Origin: JACVRW01 sp963734025
GTDB taxonomy: Bacteria > Actinomycetota > Thermoleophilia > Solirubrobacterales > Thermoleophilaceae
Assembly: GCA_963734025.1 (NCBI GenBank)
Contig: CAVTFR010000015.1
Span: forward strand, 310,001-374,000
DNA: 64,000 bases
Direction: 5' to 3'
Shown here: one piece after another, positions 1 through 7,917 of the stretch
How the letters are laid out: each line of letters begins with the position of its first letter
Position numbering within the stretch: position 1 is the first letter of the stretch
Position numbers and translations under genes: made by a program
The notes under the pieces: model-generated
Database searches by the model: none
Told to the model about the DNA's origin: nothing
The model's input: the letters and a program-made list of their open reading frames with translations, nothing else

Positions 1-362
1 CGGTGGTGGTCGGGCAGGTCCGAGACGGCGCCGTAGACCTCACCCGCCAGAGCGGAGAGCACCGGATCGCCGGTCACGCGGTGATCCGGCGGGTCGAGAT
101 CGTCGGAGGCCAGGCACGAGCGCTCGCGCGTCGACTCGGAGCGGCGGTGGTCGGTGGTGACGTTGCGCAATGTGCGCGCCAGGTAGGCGAAGCTGTCGCG
201 GTTGCGAACGCGCCGCGGCCGGGCGAGCACTCGCAGGTAGGTCTCCTGCACGAGGTCCTCGGCGACGTGAGGCGATCCGCAGAGCGACCAGGCGAGCCGG
301 TAGAGACGGGTCAGATGGGACGCGGCTTCGTCGGGTTGGAGGGCCAGTCCAAGCGAAGTCAT
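1..362 (-). CDS. ECF-type sigma-70 factor, C-terminus off the window
   Basis: Read on the minus strand from an ATG at 362, preceded by a good Shine-Dalgarno (AAGGAAGAG, about 3 bases from the ATG). About 120 residues are visible before the window edge. The conserved sigma region 2 is clear: AEDLVQETYLRVL at residues 34-46 (core-polymerase/-10 helix) and AYLARTLRNVTTDHRR at about 59-74. Region 4 must lie outside the window. The family directs RNA polymerase to alternative promoters. It is divergent from the LysR gene across a 109-base gap, so the two may share a control region. No anti-sigma gene is visible on this side. The family call is firm; the regulon cannot be inferred. Confidence 0.85.
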   Translation of the reverse strand, partial: MTSLGLALQPDEAASHLTRLYRLAWSLCGSPHVAEDLVQETYLRVLARPRRVRNRDSFAYLARTLRNVTTDHRRSESTRERSCLASDDLDPPDHRVTGDPVLSALAGEVYGAVSDLPDHH

Positions 363-471
363 TTCTCTTCCTTGAGGGGCTTTACGCGAGTCCTATGTGT
401 ACGCAACCAGGTTCTCGCGATGTACCCCATTTGGCAAGCGAAGTCGTTGATGGCGCTGATAACTTGGGTGG

Positions 472-1419
472 ATGATTGATGTGGCGCGCTTGCGGGTGTT
501 TCGCGAAGTCGCCGCAAGAGGCTCGTTCACCGCGGCGGCAAACGCGCTCCACTACAGCCAGCCGGCGGTCTCGCACCACGTGGCGAGGCTCGAGGACGAG
601 CTCGGCGTCCAGCTGCTGATCCGGCAGCCACGCGGGCTGTCCGTCACCCCCGCGGGCGAGCAGGTGCTGCGCCACGCGGACGCGGTGCTCGACCGTCTCG
701 ACGAGGCGGAGCGCGAGCTCGGCGACCTGGCGGCGGCGGCCACCGCCACCGTGCGGCTCGCGGCGTTCCCGAGCGCCGCCACGACGCTCGTCCCCGAGGC
801 CGTCGCGGCGCTCGCGCGGCGCTACCCGGAGATCACACTCGAGGTGGTGCAGGCCGACCCTGAAGAGGCGCTGCCCGCGTTGCGGGACGGCCGCCACGAC
901 CTCGCGCTCAGCTACGACTACCCGATGATGGACCGAGAGCCCGAGCCGGAGCTCGAGTACGAGCTCCTCTTCGAGGATCACCTGCTGCTCGCGCTTCCCG
1001 CCACTCATCCGCAGGCCGAGCAGCCGGTGGCGGACCTCGCCGAGCTCGCCGAGGAGACGTGGGTGGCGCCGAATCCTTGCCTATGCAGGGATGCCGTGGA
1101 GGCCGCCTGCTCGCTGCGCGGGTTCGCACCGAACGTCGTCTCGCAGACGAACGACTACCTCGCGATGCAGGGGCTCGTGGCCCTGGGCGTCGGCGTGGCG
1201 CTGATCCCGCGGCTGGCCCTGAGCGCCGGCGTCAGGGACGGCGTCGCCCTGCGCGCCGTCGAGGACCCGCCGGTCGTGCGCACGACCTCGATCGTGCAGC
1301 GCTCGAGCGGGCACCAGCCGCTGGCCGCCGAGCCGCTGCGGGCGATCCTGCGGGACCTCGTGCCGACGCTCGGTGCCTCGGGGCTGCGGCTGCGCGGCGC
1401 CGATCCGGTCGAGGGCTGA
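472..1419 (+). CDS. LysR-family transcriptional regulator
   Basis: A 315-residue protein of normal LysR length. The N-terminal winged helix-turn-helix occupies residues 1-60, with the signature RGSFTAAANALHYSQPAVSH at about 16-35. A periplasmic-binding-like effector domain follows from about residue 90. The ATG at 472 places the HTH at the usual distance from the N-terminus. It is transcribed divergently from the sigma factor gene; LysR proteins usually bind such intergenic regions and respond to a small molecule. I could not pick out a convincing T-N11-A operator in the 109-base gap. The ligand is unknown. The next gene, a phosphohexomutase, starts 45 bases downstream but is probably not a functional partner. 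Confidence 0.9.
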   Translation: MIDVARLRVFREVAARGSFTAAANALHYSQPAVSHHVARLEDELGVQLLIRQPRGLSVTPAGEQVLRHADAVLDRLDEAERELGDLAAAATATVRLAAFPSAATTLVPEAVAALARRYPEITLEVVQADPEEALPALRDGRHDLALSYDYPMMDREPEPELEYELLFEDHLLLALPATHPQAEQPVADLAELAEETWVAPNPCLCRDAVEAACSLRGFAPNVVSQTNDYLAMQGLVALGVGVALIPRLALSAGVRDGVALRAVEDPPVVRTTSIVQRSSGHQPLAAEPLRAILRDLVPTLGASGLRLRGADPVEG

Positions 1420-1464
1420 TCCGGGCGGCCCCGTGGGCCGGGTCCGGTTAGGGTCCCGGCCGCG

Positions 1465-2832
1465 ATGGACGAGACGATCTTCAAGGCATACGACGTCCGC
1501 GGCATCTACCCGGATCAGATGGACGAGCAGATCGCGTACCGGATCGGACGCGGGTTCGCGCGCGTGCTCTCGGATCTACAGGGCATACCGGGCGGCGACC
1601 TGCGCGTCGCGCTCGGCCGCGACATGCGGCTCTCGGCACCCTCGATGTCCGACGCCTACGCGCGCGGCATCACCGACGAGGGCGCCGACGTGCTCGATAC
1701 CGGGATGGTCGGGACCGAGATGGTCTACTGGACCGTCGGCTCGCGCGAGCTCGACGGCGGGCTGATGTGCACGGCGTCGCACAACCCGGCCGCCTACACC
1801 GGTGCGAAGCTCGTCAAGCGCGGCGCGATCGCGCTCTCGGGCGACTCTGGGATCGGTGAGCTCAAGGAGATCGTGAGCTCGGGCGAGCCTGGGCCGGCGG
1901 CGGACGACCCGGGCTCGATCGCGCAGGAGGACATCGCCGAGCCCTTCCGCCGGGCGGCGCTCGGCTACATCGACGCGAGCGCCATCAAACCCCTGAGGGT
2001 CGTCCTCGACGGCGGCAACGGCATGGCCGGCCCGACGGTCGGGCCGCTGCTCGACTCCTTCCCGATCGAGCAGGAGCGGACGTACTGGGAGCCGAACGGC
2101 GAGTTCCCCGACCACGAGCCGAACCCGCTGCTCGAGGAGAACCGCCGCTTCATCATCGAGAAGGTCCGCGAGACCGGCGCCGACCTCGGGATCGCCTGGG
2201 ACGGTGACGCGGACCGCTGCTTCTTCATCGACGACACCGGCGAGTTCGTGGCGGGCGACTTCCTGACCGCGCTGCTCGCCGAGTCGATCCTGCGCAAGGA
2301 GCCCGGGGCGACGATCCTCTACGACGTGCGTGCCTCACGCGCCGTGCGCGACGTCGTCGAGCGCGCGGGCGGCACCGCGCTCGTCAACCGCGTGGGGCAC
2401 GCCTTCTTCAAGACGCGCATGCGCGACACGGGCGCCGCCTTCGGCGGTGAGGTCTCCGGCCATTACTACTTCCGCGACTTCTACTGCGCCGATTCGGGAA
2501 CGCTCCCGGCGCTCCTGATGCTCGAGCTCCTGTCGCTCGAGGGGCGCCGGCTGAGCGAGCTGCTCGAGCCGCTCCGCTCCAAGTACTTCATCTCGGGCGA
2601 GATCAACCTCGAGGTGGAGGACCAGGAGCGGAAGATGAACGAGATCGCCGAGCGCTGCTCGGATGGCGAGATGAGCTGGCTCGACGGCATCTCGGTCGAC
2701 TACGAGGACTGGCACTTCAACGTGCGGCCCTCGAACACCGAGCCGCTGCTGCGACTCAACTTGGAGTCGGTGAGGTCGGAGGAGGACATGCGGGAGAAGC
2801 GGGACGAGCTGCTCGCCCTGATCCGTTCCTGA
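1465..2832 (+). CDS. manB: phosphomannomutase/phosphoglucomutase
   Basis: A 455-residue alpha-D-phosphohexomutase that interconverts hexose 1- and 6-phosphates, feeding GDP-mannose or UDP/NDP-glucose precursors. All four domain signatures are present: the catalytic phosphoserine loop TASHNPAAYTG (Ser at about residue 105), the Mg-binding loop WDGDADRCFF, the sugar-specificity loop GEVSGHYYF, and the phosphate-binding loop RPSNTEPLLRL near the C-terminus. Length and motifs match bacterial bifunctional PMM/PGM (AlgC/ManB type). It is the first polysaccharide-precursor gene of the locus. The 3' end overlaps a convergent minus-strand gene by 77 bases. Mannose versus glucose preference cannot be settled from motifs. 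Confidence 0.92.
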   Translation: MDETIFKAYDVRGIYPDQMDEQIAYRIGRGFARVLSDLQGIPGGDLRVALGRDMRLSAPSMSDAYARGITDEGADVLDTGMVGTEMVYWTVGSRELDGGLMCTASHNPAAYTGAKLVKRGAIALSGDSGIGELKEIVSSGEPGPAADDPGSIAQEDIAEPFRRAALGYIDASAIKPLRVVLDGGNGMAGPTVGPLLDSFPIEQERTYWEPNGEFPDHEPNPLLEENRRFIIEKVRETGADLGIAWDGDADRCFFIDDTGEFVAGDFLTALLAESILRKEPGATILYDVRASRAVRDVVERAGGTALVNRVGHAFFKTRMRDTGAAFGGEVSGHYYFRDFYCADSGTLPALLMLELLSLEGRRLSELLEPLRSKYFISGEINLEVEDQERKMNEIAERCSDGEMSWLDGISVDYEDWHFNVRPSNTEPLLRLNLESVRSEEDMREKRDELLALIRS

Positions 2833-3334
2833 GCCCGTTTCTGACGACTGTGAGCGCGGCGCCGAGCGCCAGCCCAGCCAGCCCGCCGAGCGCGCCCCAG
2901 CCGAGCGGGCCGAGTTCCGGCTGGGCCGTGCCGGCGCCGCGGCCGCGCACCGGGAGGCCGCGGTCGTCCGGGATCGCGCGCCGGAACGCCTTGGCGTAGC
3001 CGGTCGCGAGCGCGGCCGCCCGGTCCGGTTCGGGTGCCTCAACGGTGAAGGCGAGGTCGAGCCGTGACGTGATCTCCGCACGCGAGTGACCGCGCAGCCA
3101 GGCGGTGCTCGTCCTCTCGACACCGGAGAGAGCAATCGCCTGCTCCAGGACCCGGTCGCTGCGAGCAAGCTCGACCCCCGCCTCGCCACCCATGTCGCTC
3201 GGAACCTGGATCACGAACGAGCGCGCCCGGTAGTCGCGCTCCTTCGTCGCGGCGAAGCCCGCGGCGGCGAGCGCGCCGATCAGCGTGCAGGCGAGGATCA
3301 GCCTCACGCCAGGATATTGACGGACGCGACGCAT
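2756..3334 (-). CDS. Wzz-like chain-length/polysaccharide co-polymerase membrane protein (short)
   Basis: About 192 residues from the ATG at 3334. A longer reading exists but runs into the upstream gene. It has an N-terminal membrane helix (GVRLILACTLIGALAAAGFA), an extracytoplasmic stretch beginning YRARSFVIQVPSD that resembles the GumC/Wzz N-terminal domain, and a second membrane helix near the C-terminus (WGALGGLAGLALGAALTVV) followed by a basic/proline-rich tail. This two-helix layout is that of Wzz co-polymerases, but the loop is short and lacks a long coiled coil. It starts 28 bases after the degenerate kinase gene, so the two are probably co-transcribed. Its last 77 bases overlap the end of manB on the opposite strand. 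Confidence 0.65.
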   Translation of the reverse strand: MRRVRQYPGVRLILACTLIGALAAAGFAATKERDYRARSFVIQVPSDMGGEAGVELARSDRVLEQAIALSGVERTSTAWLRGHSRAEITSRLDLAFTVEAPEPDRAAALATGYAKAFRRAIPDDRGLPVRGRGAGTAQPELGPLGWGALGGLAGLALGAALTVVRNGLRNGSGRAARPASPACPPPTSPTPS

Positions 3335-3362
3335 TCGCGGCGCGATCGGGTGTACGTCGAGC

Positions 3363-4217
3363 TCAGCTGAGCCGTGCGCGGGGGCGCCGGGACGCGACGG
3401 CCCGGTGGCGGCGCTCGCCCGTCTGGGCATGGCGACGAAGGCCGAACGCCGAGGCCAGCGTCACCACGAACTCCGGACTGCCGGCATAGCGCTTGTCGGG
3501 CCCGGTGGCCATCGCGCGCCTGATGACGGCCTTGGCCGGAGCGGGCAGGGCCACTCCCCCGCCATCGGGTGCCGTCGTGGTCGCGACAAACACTGCGCCC
3601 ATCGAATAGACATTGCTTCGCGCATCGATCGGAAGGCCGTCGAGCTCTTCGGGGGAGCGATAGGCGACCTCGGGCTCATCTGGAGGCGCGCCGCGAGGCA
3701 CGAGCTCGAGCGGGATGCCCATGTCGGCGAGCAGCCCTCCTCGCTTCGGACAGACCAGGATCCGCTCCGGCGCGAGATCGCGAGCGACGAGACCGACGCG
3801 GCTCAATGCCTCCGCCGCGGTCGCGACGCCGTAGAGCAGATGGAGTGCGGGCCGGATATCGAGGGGTCCCGACGCAAGCGTCTCGCTGAGCGTCGGCACC
3901 GGAGGGCGACGTACGACGATCCGTACGCGGCCGTGGTCATCGCGCACGACGCGCGCCGGCAGCAGATGCGGGTGCCTGATCGACTTTCGGGCTCCGGCCG
4001 CCAGGATGAGCTTTCGCTTGTGATCGCCGCTGGCCATCAGCCACAGGCGTCGAAGCACACTTGCGGCGGGTCTGGTCCGGGCGTAGTGGCGCGCTCCACC
4101 GTCGCGACGATAGACGTCGGTGCCGCTTTCGCGATCAGGCGTCCGATCGGCCCCATGTGAGTACCGCCCTGAGAAACCCGTGGACCACGTCCGTACGACG
4201 AACGGATGAGTGGTCAT
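3363..4217 (-). CDS. degenerate serine/threonine protein kinase-like protein (probable pseudokinase)
   Basis: The C-lobe of a Hanks-type kinase is recognisable but altered: VARDLAPERILV replaces the catalytic-loop consensus HRDLKPxNILL, DMG replaces DFG, SPEEL matches the APE region, and DARSNVYSMGAVF matches the DxxSDVYSLG helix. The N-lobe is weak, with no glycine loop or clear beta-3 lysine. Loss of the catalytic Asn partner and the DFG Phe suggests scaffold or ligand-binding rather than kinase activity; that is inference. The start is uncertain. An ATG at 4156 with a good SD (AGGGCGG) encodes MGPIGRLIA in another frame, which could be the true N-terminus if a frame slip lies near 4130. 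It sits upstream of the Wzz-like gene and is divergent from a HEAT-repeat gene. Confidence 0.6.
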   Translation of the reverse strand: MTTHPFVVRTWSTGFSGRYSHGADRTPDRESGTDVYRRDGGARHYARTRPAASVLRRLWLMASGDHKRKLILAAGARKSIRHPHLLPARVVRDDHGRVRIVVRRPPVPTLSETLASGPLDIRPALHLLYGVATAAEALSRVGLVARDLAPERILVCPKRGGLLADMGIPLELVPRGAPPDEPEVAYRSPEELDGLPIDARSNVYSMGAVFVATTTAPDGGGVALPAPAKAVIRRAMATGPDKRYAGSPEFVVTLASAFGLRRHAQTGERRHRAVASRRPRARLS

Positions 4218-4298
4218 CCGGCTTCCGGCGCGCAAGCCCGCGCACTCCGCTTCCGTTCATCGGAGAGGGATTTCGATGCACGAGCGACAGGGAACTTG

Positions 4299-5408
4299 AT
4301 GCGCTTCTTCGAACGGCGAAAGCCGAACGTGAAGTCGCTTGCCAAGGCCGGCAAGGTTGACGGCTTGGTGGAAGCTTCGCAGTATCGCGACATCCTCCCC
4401 GGCGACGAAGGCGTCCCGCTGGATGCCGGGGCGCCGATCCGTGAGCAGGCCATTCTGGCCCTCGGCGAAGCGTCCGGCAACGGCGATCGAGAGATGATCG
4501 TCAAGCGCGTGACTCATGCCTTGGCCGATCCGGTGGACAGGGTGAAGTGTGCGGCGGTGATGACCCTGTATCGCCTCGAGGAAGCGGGCCCGTTGGCAGA
4601 AGCGGTGGCGATGCTGCCGAGCGGCGAGGGCCAGGCGCGGGTGATGGCGATCCGCTCGCTGATCGCGCTCCGCGCGCCTGGGAGCAGCGCTCAGCTGGCC
4701 GAGAGTCTCCTCTACCAGGACGGCGAGCTCGCACTGGGTGAAACTGCCGACGTCGTCGTAACGCTCGCCGACGAGGAGGGGACCCCCGATGCTTCCACGG
4801 AGCTGACCAAGCTCGCCGTGGCCGCCCTGGGCCACGAGCGCGCCGTAGTCGCGTTCAGGGCCGAGGAGCTACTGGAGCGGCTGGGACCGGCGAGCCTTGA
4901 TCTCCTGGTGGACGAGCTGATGAATGGACCCGCCTCAGCCCGCGCGGCGGCGGTGCTCGGCAGGATGAAGGACTCGCGCGCCCTCGGTCCGTTGGTTGCC
5001 GCCCTCAAGCACCCCGATCCCCGCACAAGAAGTCACAGCTGCGCAGCCCTTGGTTACCTGCGCGACCCGGCCGCCGCGGAGGCCTTGCTTGCCGCCACCC
5101 GTGACTCGGAGTACGAGGTTCGAGTCAGCGCCGGAGAGGCGGTCGATCGGCTGGGGACCCCCGCCATCGTGGTCAGCATCGCCACCCTGCTGCGGCCGTT
5201 GGTCGAGGCGCAGGCGCCGCCCCCGCACGAACTTCCGCCCGCGAACAATGGTCATGCGGTGCCCGAAGGTGCCGAGTCGCTCGAGTGGGAGCTCGTGCTC
5301 GACGAGGGCGCCCGCCCCGAGGCGCCCCCGAAGGAGTTCGCGGGGAACGGTGACGCGCCGGTGGCGGATGGCGCCGGCCGCAACAGCCGCCGACAGCCGC
5401 GGGCCTGA
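4299..5408 (+). CDS. HEAT-repeat protein, RKPN family copy 1
   Basis: About 369 residues from the ATG at 4299, chosen because it aligns the N-terminus with two paralogues at 24.7 and 25.8 kb. It opens with FFERRKPNVKSLAKAGKVDG, then carries six or more helical PBS-lyase/HEAT-type repeats (for example DPRTRSHSCAALGYLRDPAA), an absolutely conserved end-cap DRLGTPAIVVSIATLLRPLV, and a disordered acidic/proline tail. HEAT solenoids bind proteins; no enzymatic residue is evident. No signal peptide or membrane helix is seen, so it is probably cytoplasmic. It is divergent from the degenerate kinase gene and upstream of a glycosyltransferase. A role as adaptor in polysaccharide assembly or signalling is suggested by position only. 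Confidence 0.8.
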   Translation: MRFFERRKPNVKSLAKAGKVDGLVEASQYRDILPGDEGVPLDAGAPIREQAILALGEASGNGDREMIVKRVTHALADPVDRVKCAAVMTLYRLEEAGPLAEAVAMLPSGEGQARVMAIRSLIALRAPGSSAQLAESLLYQDGELALGETADVVVTLADEEGTPDASTELTKLAVAALGHERAVVAFRAEELLERLGPASLDLLVDELMNGPASARAAAVLGRMKDSRALGPLVAALKHPDPRTRSHSCAALGYLRDPAAAEALLAATRDSEYEVRVSAGEAVDRLGTPAIVVSIATLLRPLVEAQAPPPHELPPANNGHAVPEGAESLEWELVLDEGARPEAPPKEFAGNGDAPVADGAGRNSRRQPRA

Positions 5409-5579
5409 CTCGCGGCTCGCGCGCGTTGCCCGCACGCGTCCCGCTGACCGACCCAGCATCAGCTGACGGCGCCGGCGCGCTGGACTAGATCCGGCCCAAC
5501 GTGCCAGAGGGGAGAAAATCCCCGCGCCGACAACCGTTAGGTCGTTCGGCGCCCTCCTGTCCCGGGCGCCACTCACGCC

Positions 5580-6752
5580 ATGGGCCTAGCAATCAAGGAG
5601 GATGTCGGCTCACCCATCCGCAAGGAGGGCACCGGACGGTTCGCATCGAGCCGCGCCGACCCGCGGGTGGTGATCGCGCATGACTTCCTCGAGACCTACG
5701 GCGGCGCCGAGCGCGTGACACAGGAGATCGCGCTGGCCTTCCCGGAGGCACCAGTCGTGAGCATCCTGGGTAGGCCCGCGGTCGCGCGCCGCATGGGAAT
5801 CGGCGCCCGCTGGCAGTCGGTGCTGCCCGCCCGGCCGGCGCTCCTGCGGAACTATCGCCTGCTGACACCTTTGTTCCCGGCGATGGTGCGAGCCGCGCGG
5901 CTGCCCGCAGCCGACGTGTTGGTCTCGTCGAGCTACGCCTTCGCGCACCACTTTCGACTGCCGGGTGGGGGCCCGCACGTGTGCTACTGCCACGGCCCGC
6001 TTCGGTTCGCTTGGAGCATGACCGAGGACTACCGGAGCCGCTGGGCCAGCGGCGCCATCTCGGGCACGGCGTTTCAGGCGCTCGCCGCCGCGATGCGGCA
6101 CAGCGACCGCAATGCCGCGATGAGGGTGACCACGTACTGCACGCAGTCGCCGTTTACGGCGGAGCAGATCGAGCGGTACTACGGGAAGAGGGCTCAGGTC
6201 ATCGGTGCGCCGGTCGACTGCGACCTCTTTCACCCTGCTTCCGACGACGACCATGACGACTACGTCCTCCTGTGCGGACGCCTCGTCGAGCCCTACAAGA
6301 AGATGGACATCGCGCTCGATGCGCTTGCACGTCTCTCCCGCCGGACGATCGTCGTGGGCGACGGGCCGGCCATGCCGGAGTTGCGTGCGCGGGCCGGCCC
6401 GGATGTGACCTTTCTCGGACAGCTCGGCGACGCGGACATCGTCCGCATGATGCAGCGAGCAGCGTTCCTGCTCTTTCCGAGTCGGGATGATTTTGGGCTC
6501 ATGCCCGTCGAGGTGATGGCGTGCGGCCGCCCGGTGCTTGCCTTCGATGGCGGCGGCGCGCAGTTCACGGTGGTGCCCGGGGTAACCGGGGAGCTGTTTG
6601 ACGAGCAGACCGTCGATTGCATCACGGAGGCGCTCGAGGTATTCGATCCCGATCGCTATGACCCGGCGATGATCCGGCGCAACGCCGTGCAATGGGACCG
6701 GCGGCTGTTCTACGAGCGCCTCCGCGGTGCGGTGCTCGAGGCGCTTCGGTGA
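5580..6752 (+). CDS. GT4-family glycosyltransferase
   Basis: 390 residues with the GT-B fold layout. The N-terminal domain carries HDFLETYGGAERV (acceptor-side glycine-rich motif), and the C-terminal Rossmann domain carries the retaining-GT4 donor motif DFGLMPVEVMACGRPVLAF with its E-x7-E-like pair. The family transfers sugars from NDP-sugars to lipid-linked or growing glycans at the inner face of the membrane. The ATG at 5580 lacks a clear SD; GTG codons at 5667/5670 directly before the conserved core are alternatives, and two AGGAGG sequences lie between them. The stop overlaps the next glycosyltransferase start by 4 bases (GTGA), so the two are translationally coupled. Donor and acceptor are not predictable. 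Confidence 0.88.
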   Translation: MGLAIKEDVGSPIRKEGTGRFASSRADPRVVIAHDFLETYGGAERVTQEIALAFPEAPVVSILGRPAVARRMGIGARWQSVLPARPALLRNYRLLTPLFPAMVRAARLPAADVLVSSSYAFAHHFRLPGGGPHVCYCHGPLRFAWSMTEDYRSRWASGAISGTAFQALAAAMRHSDRNAAMRVTTYCTQSPFTAEQIERYYGKRAQVIGAPVDCDLFHPASDDDHDDYVLLCGRLVEPYKKMDIALDALARLSRRTIVVGDGPAMPELRARAGPDVTFLGQLGDADIVRMMQRAAFLLFPSRDDFGLMPVEVMACGRPVLAFDGGGAQFTVVPGVTGELFDEQTVDCITEALEVFDPDRYDPAMIRRNAVQWDRRLFYERLRGAVLEALR

Positions 6753-7909
6753 AGGTCCTCATCGTCAATCAGACAAGTCAGATGAGCGGCGCGGAGCGTT
6801 CGCTCCTGACCCTGCTGGACGCGCTGCCCGGAGACGTCGAGCCCGTGGCCGCGGTTCCCCGAGGGGCGCTGGAACAGGCGTTGGCGCGTCGCGGCGTGCC
6901 CTTGCGGAAGATCTGCGGCACCGACGCCAGCTTCCGCCTGCATCCGGTGCACACGCCGAGGGCGCTGATGGAGTTGACACGCGCCGGCTGCGCCGTGGCC
7001 GCGATCGCGCGCCGTGAACGAGCTCACCTCATACATGCAAACACCACGCGCGCAGGCCTCGTCGGGCTGGCCGCCCGGCGCCTGGGCGGCCCGCCGGTGG
7101 TCGTGCATGTGCGTGACTGGGTCCCCGACGGCCGGATGTCGCAGCTCGTCCTGTCGATGATCCGCAGGGAGGCTGCGGCGGTGGTCGCGAACAGCCGCTT
7201 CTCCGCCGAGCAGCTGCCCCCCGGACCGGCGCCGGTAGCGGTCCTCCCGAACCCGGTGGACCTGAACCGGTTCGACCCCTCTCGGACCGATCGCGAAGCC
7301 GCGCGCACGGCACTCGGACTCGCGCCTGACGATGAGGTCCTCGCCGTCATCGGCCAGCACACGCCTTGGAAGGGGCAGGCTGACGCGGTGCGAGTTCTCG
7401 AGAAGGTGCGTCAGAGGCGCCCACTGGCGCGGCTTCTCGTCGCAGGGTCCGCCAAGTTCACCGCCACCTCGACCCGCTTCGACAACCGCGCCTACGACCG
7501 CGAGCTGCGCGCGTTGCCCGGTGAGCTCGGAGTGAATCAAGCAGTGAGCTTCCTCGGAGAGCGAGAGGACGTCCCCACCCTGCTCGCCGCCATCGACGTG
7601 CTGCTCGTGCCCTCATGGCGCGAGGCATTCGGCCGCGTGGCCGTCGAGGGAATGGCGATGGGAGTGCCAGTCATCGTGACGGCCGTCGGCGGGCCGGCGG
7701 AGGTCGTGCGCGACGGTATCGACGGGCGCGTGCTTCCGCCGCGGGATCCCGAGCGCTGGGCCGACGCGGTCATCGAGCTGTTGGGCGACCCCGCGTTGCG
7801 TGACGCCATGGGACAGGCCGGACGCGAGCGCGCCACGCGGCTGGCGGATCCGCAGGCGCACGCCGCCGCGATCCAGGCCGTATACCGGTCCGTGGCCCGG
7901 GTGAACTGA
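6749..7909 (+). CDS. GT4-family glycosyltransferase
   Basis: 386 residues starting at the GTG in the GTGA overlap with the previous gene. It begins VKVLIVNQTSQMSGAERSLL, the typical GT4 N-terminal strand and acceptor loop. HVRDW and VANSRFSAEQL are in the middle of the N-domain, and the C-domain has EAFGRVAVEGMAMGVPVIVT (E-x7-E donor-binding motif). The product probably extends the repeat unit together with the upstream enzyme. A convergent gene ends 8 bases downstream, so no room is left for a long 3' UTR. The family call is secure; linkage and sugar are unknown. Confidence 0.9.
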   Translation: MKVLIVNQTSQMSGAERSLLTLLDALPGDVEPVAAVPRGALEQALARRGVPLRKICGTDASFRLHPVHTPRALMELTRAGCAVAAIARRERAHLIHANTTRAGLVGLAARRLGGPPVVVHVRDWVPDGRMSQLVLSMIRREAAAVVANSRFSAEQLPPGPAPVAVLPNPVDLNRFDPSRTDREAARTALGLAPDDEVLAVIGQHTPWKGQADAVRVLEKVRQRRPLARLLVAGSAKFTATSTRFDNRAYDRELRALPGELGVNQAVSFLGEREDVPTLLAAIDVLLVPSWREAFGRVAVEGMAMGVPVIVTAVGGPAEVVRDGIDGRVLPPRDPERWADAVIELLGDPALRDAMGQAGRERATRLADPQAHAAAIQAVYRSVARVN

Positions 7910-7917
7910 GCGCTTGG

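Noticed and set aside
3405..4160. 251-residue plus-strand frame opposite the pseudokinase
   Set aside because: No recognisable domain; kinase C-lobe motifs on the minus strand are clear, so this is a GC-frame shadow.
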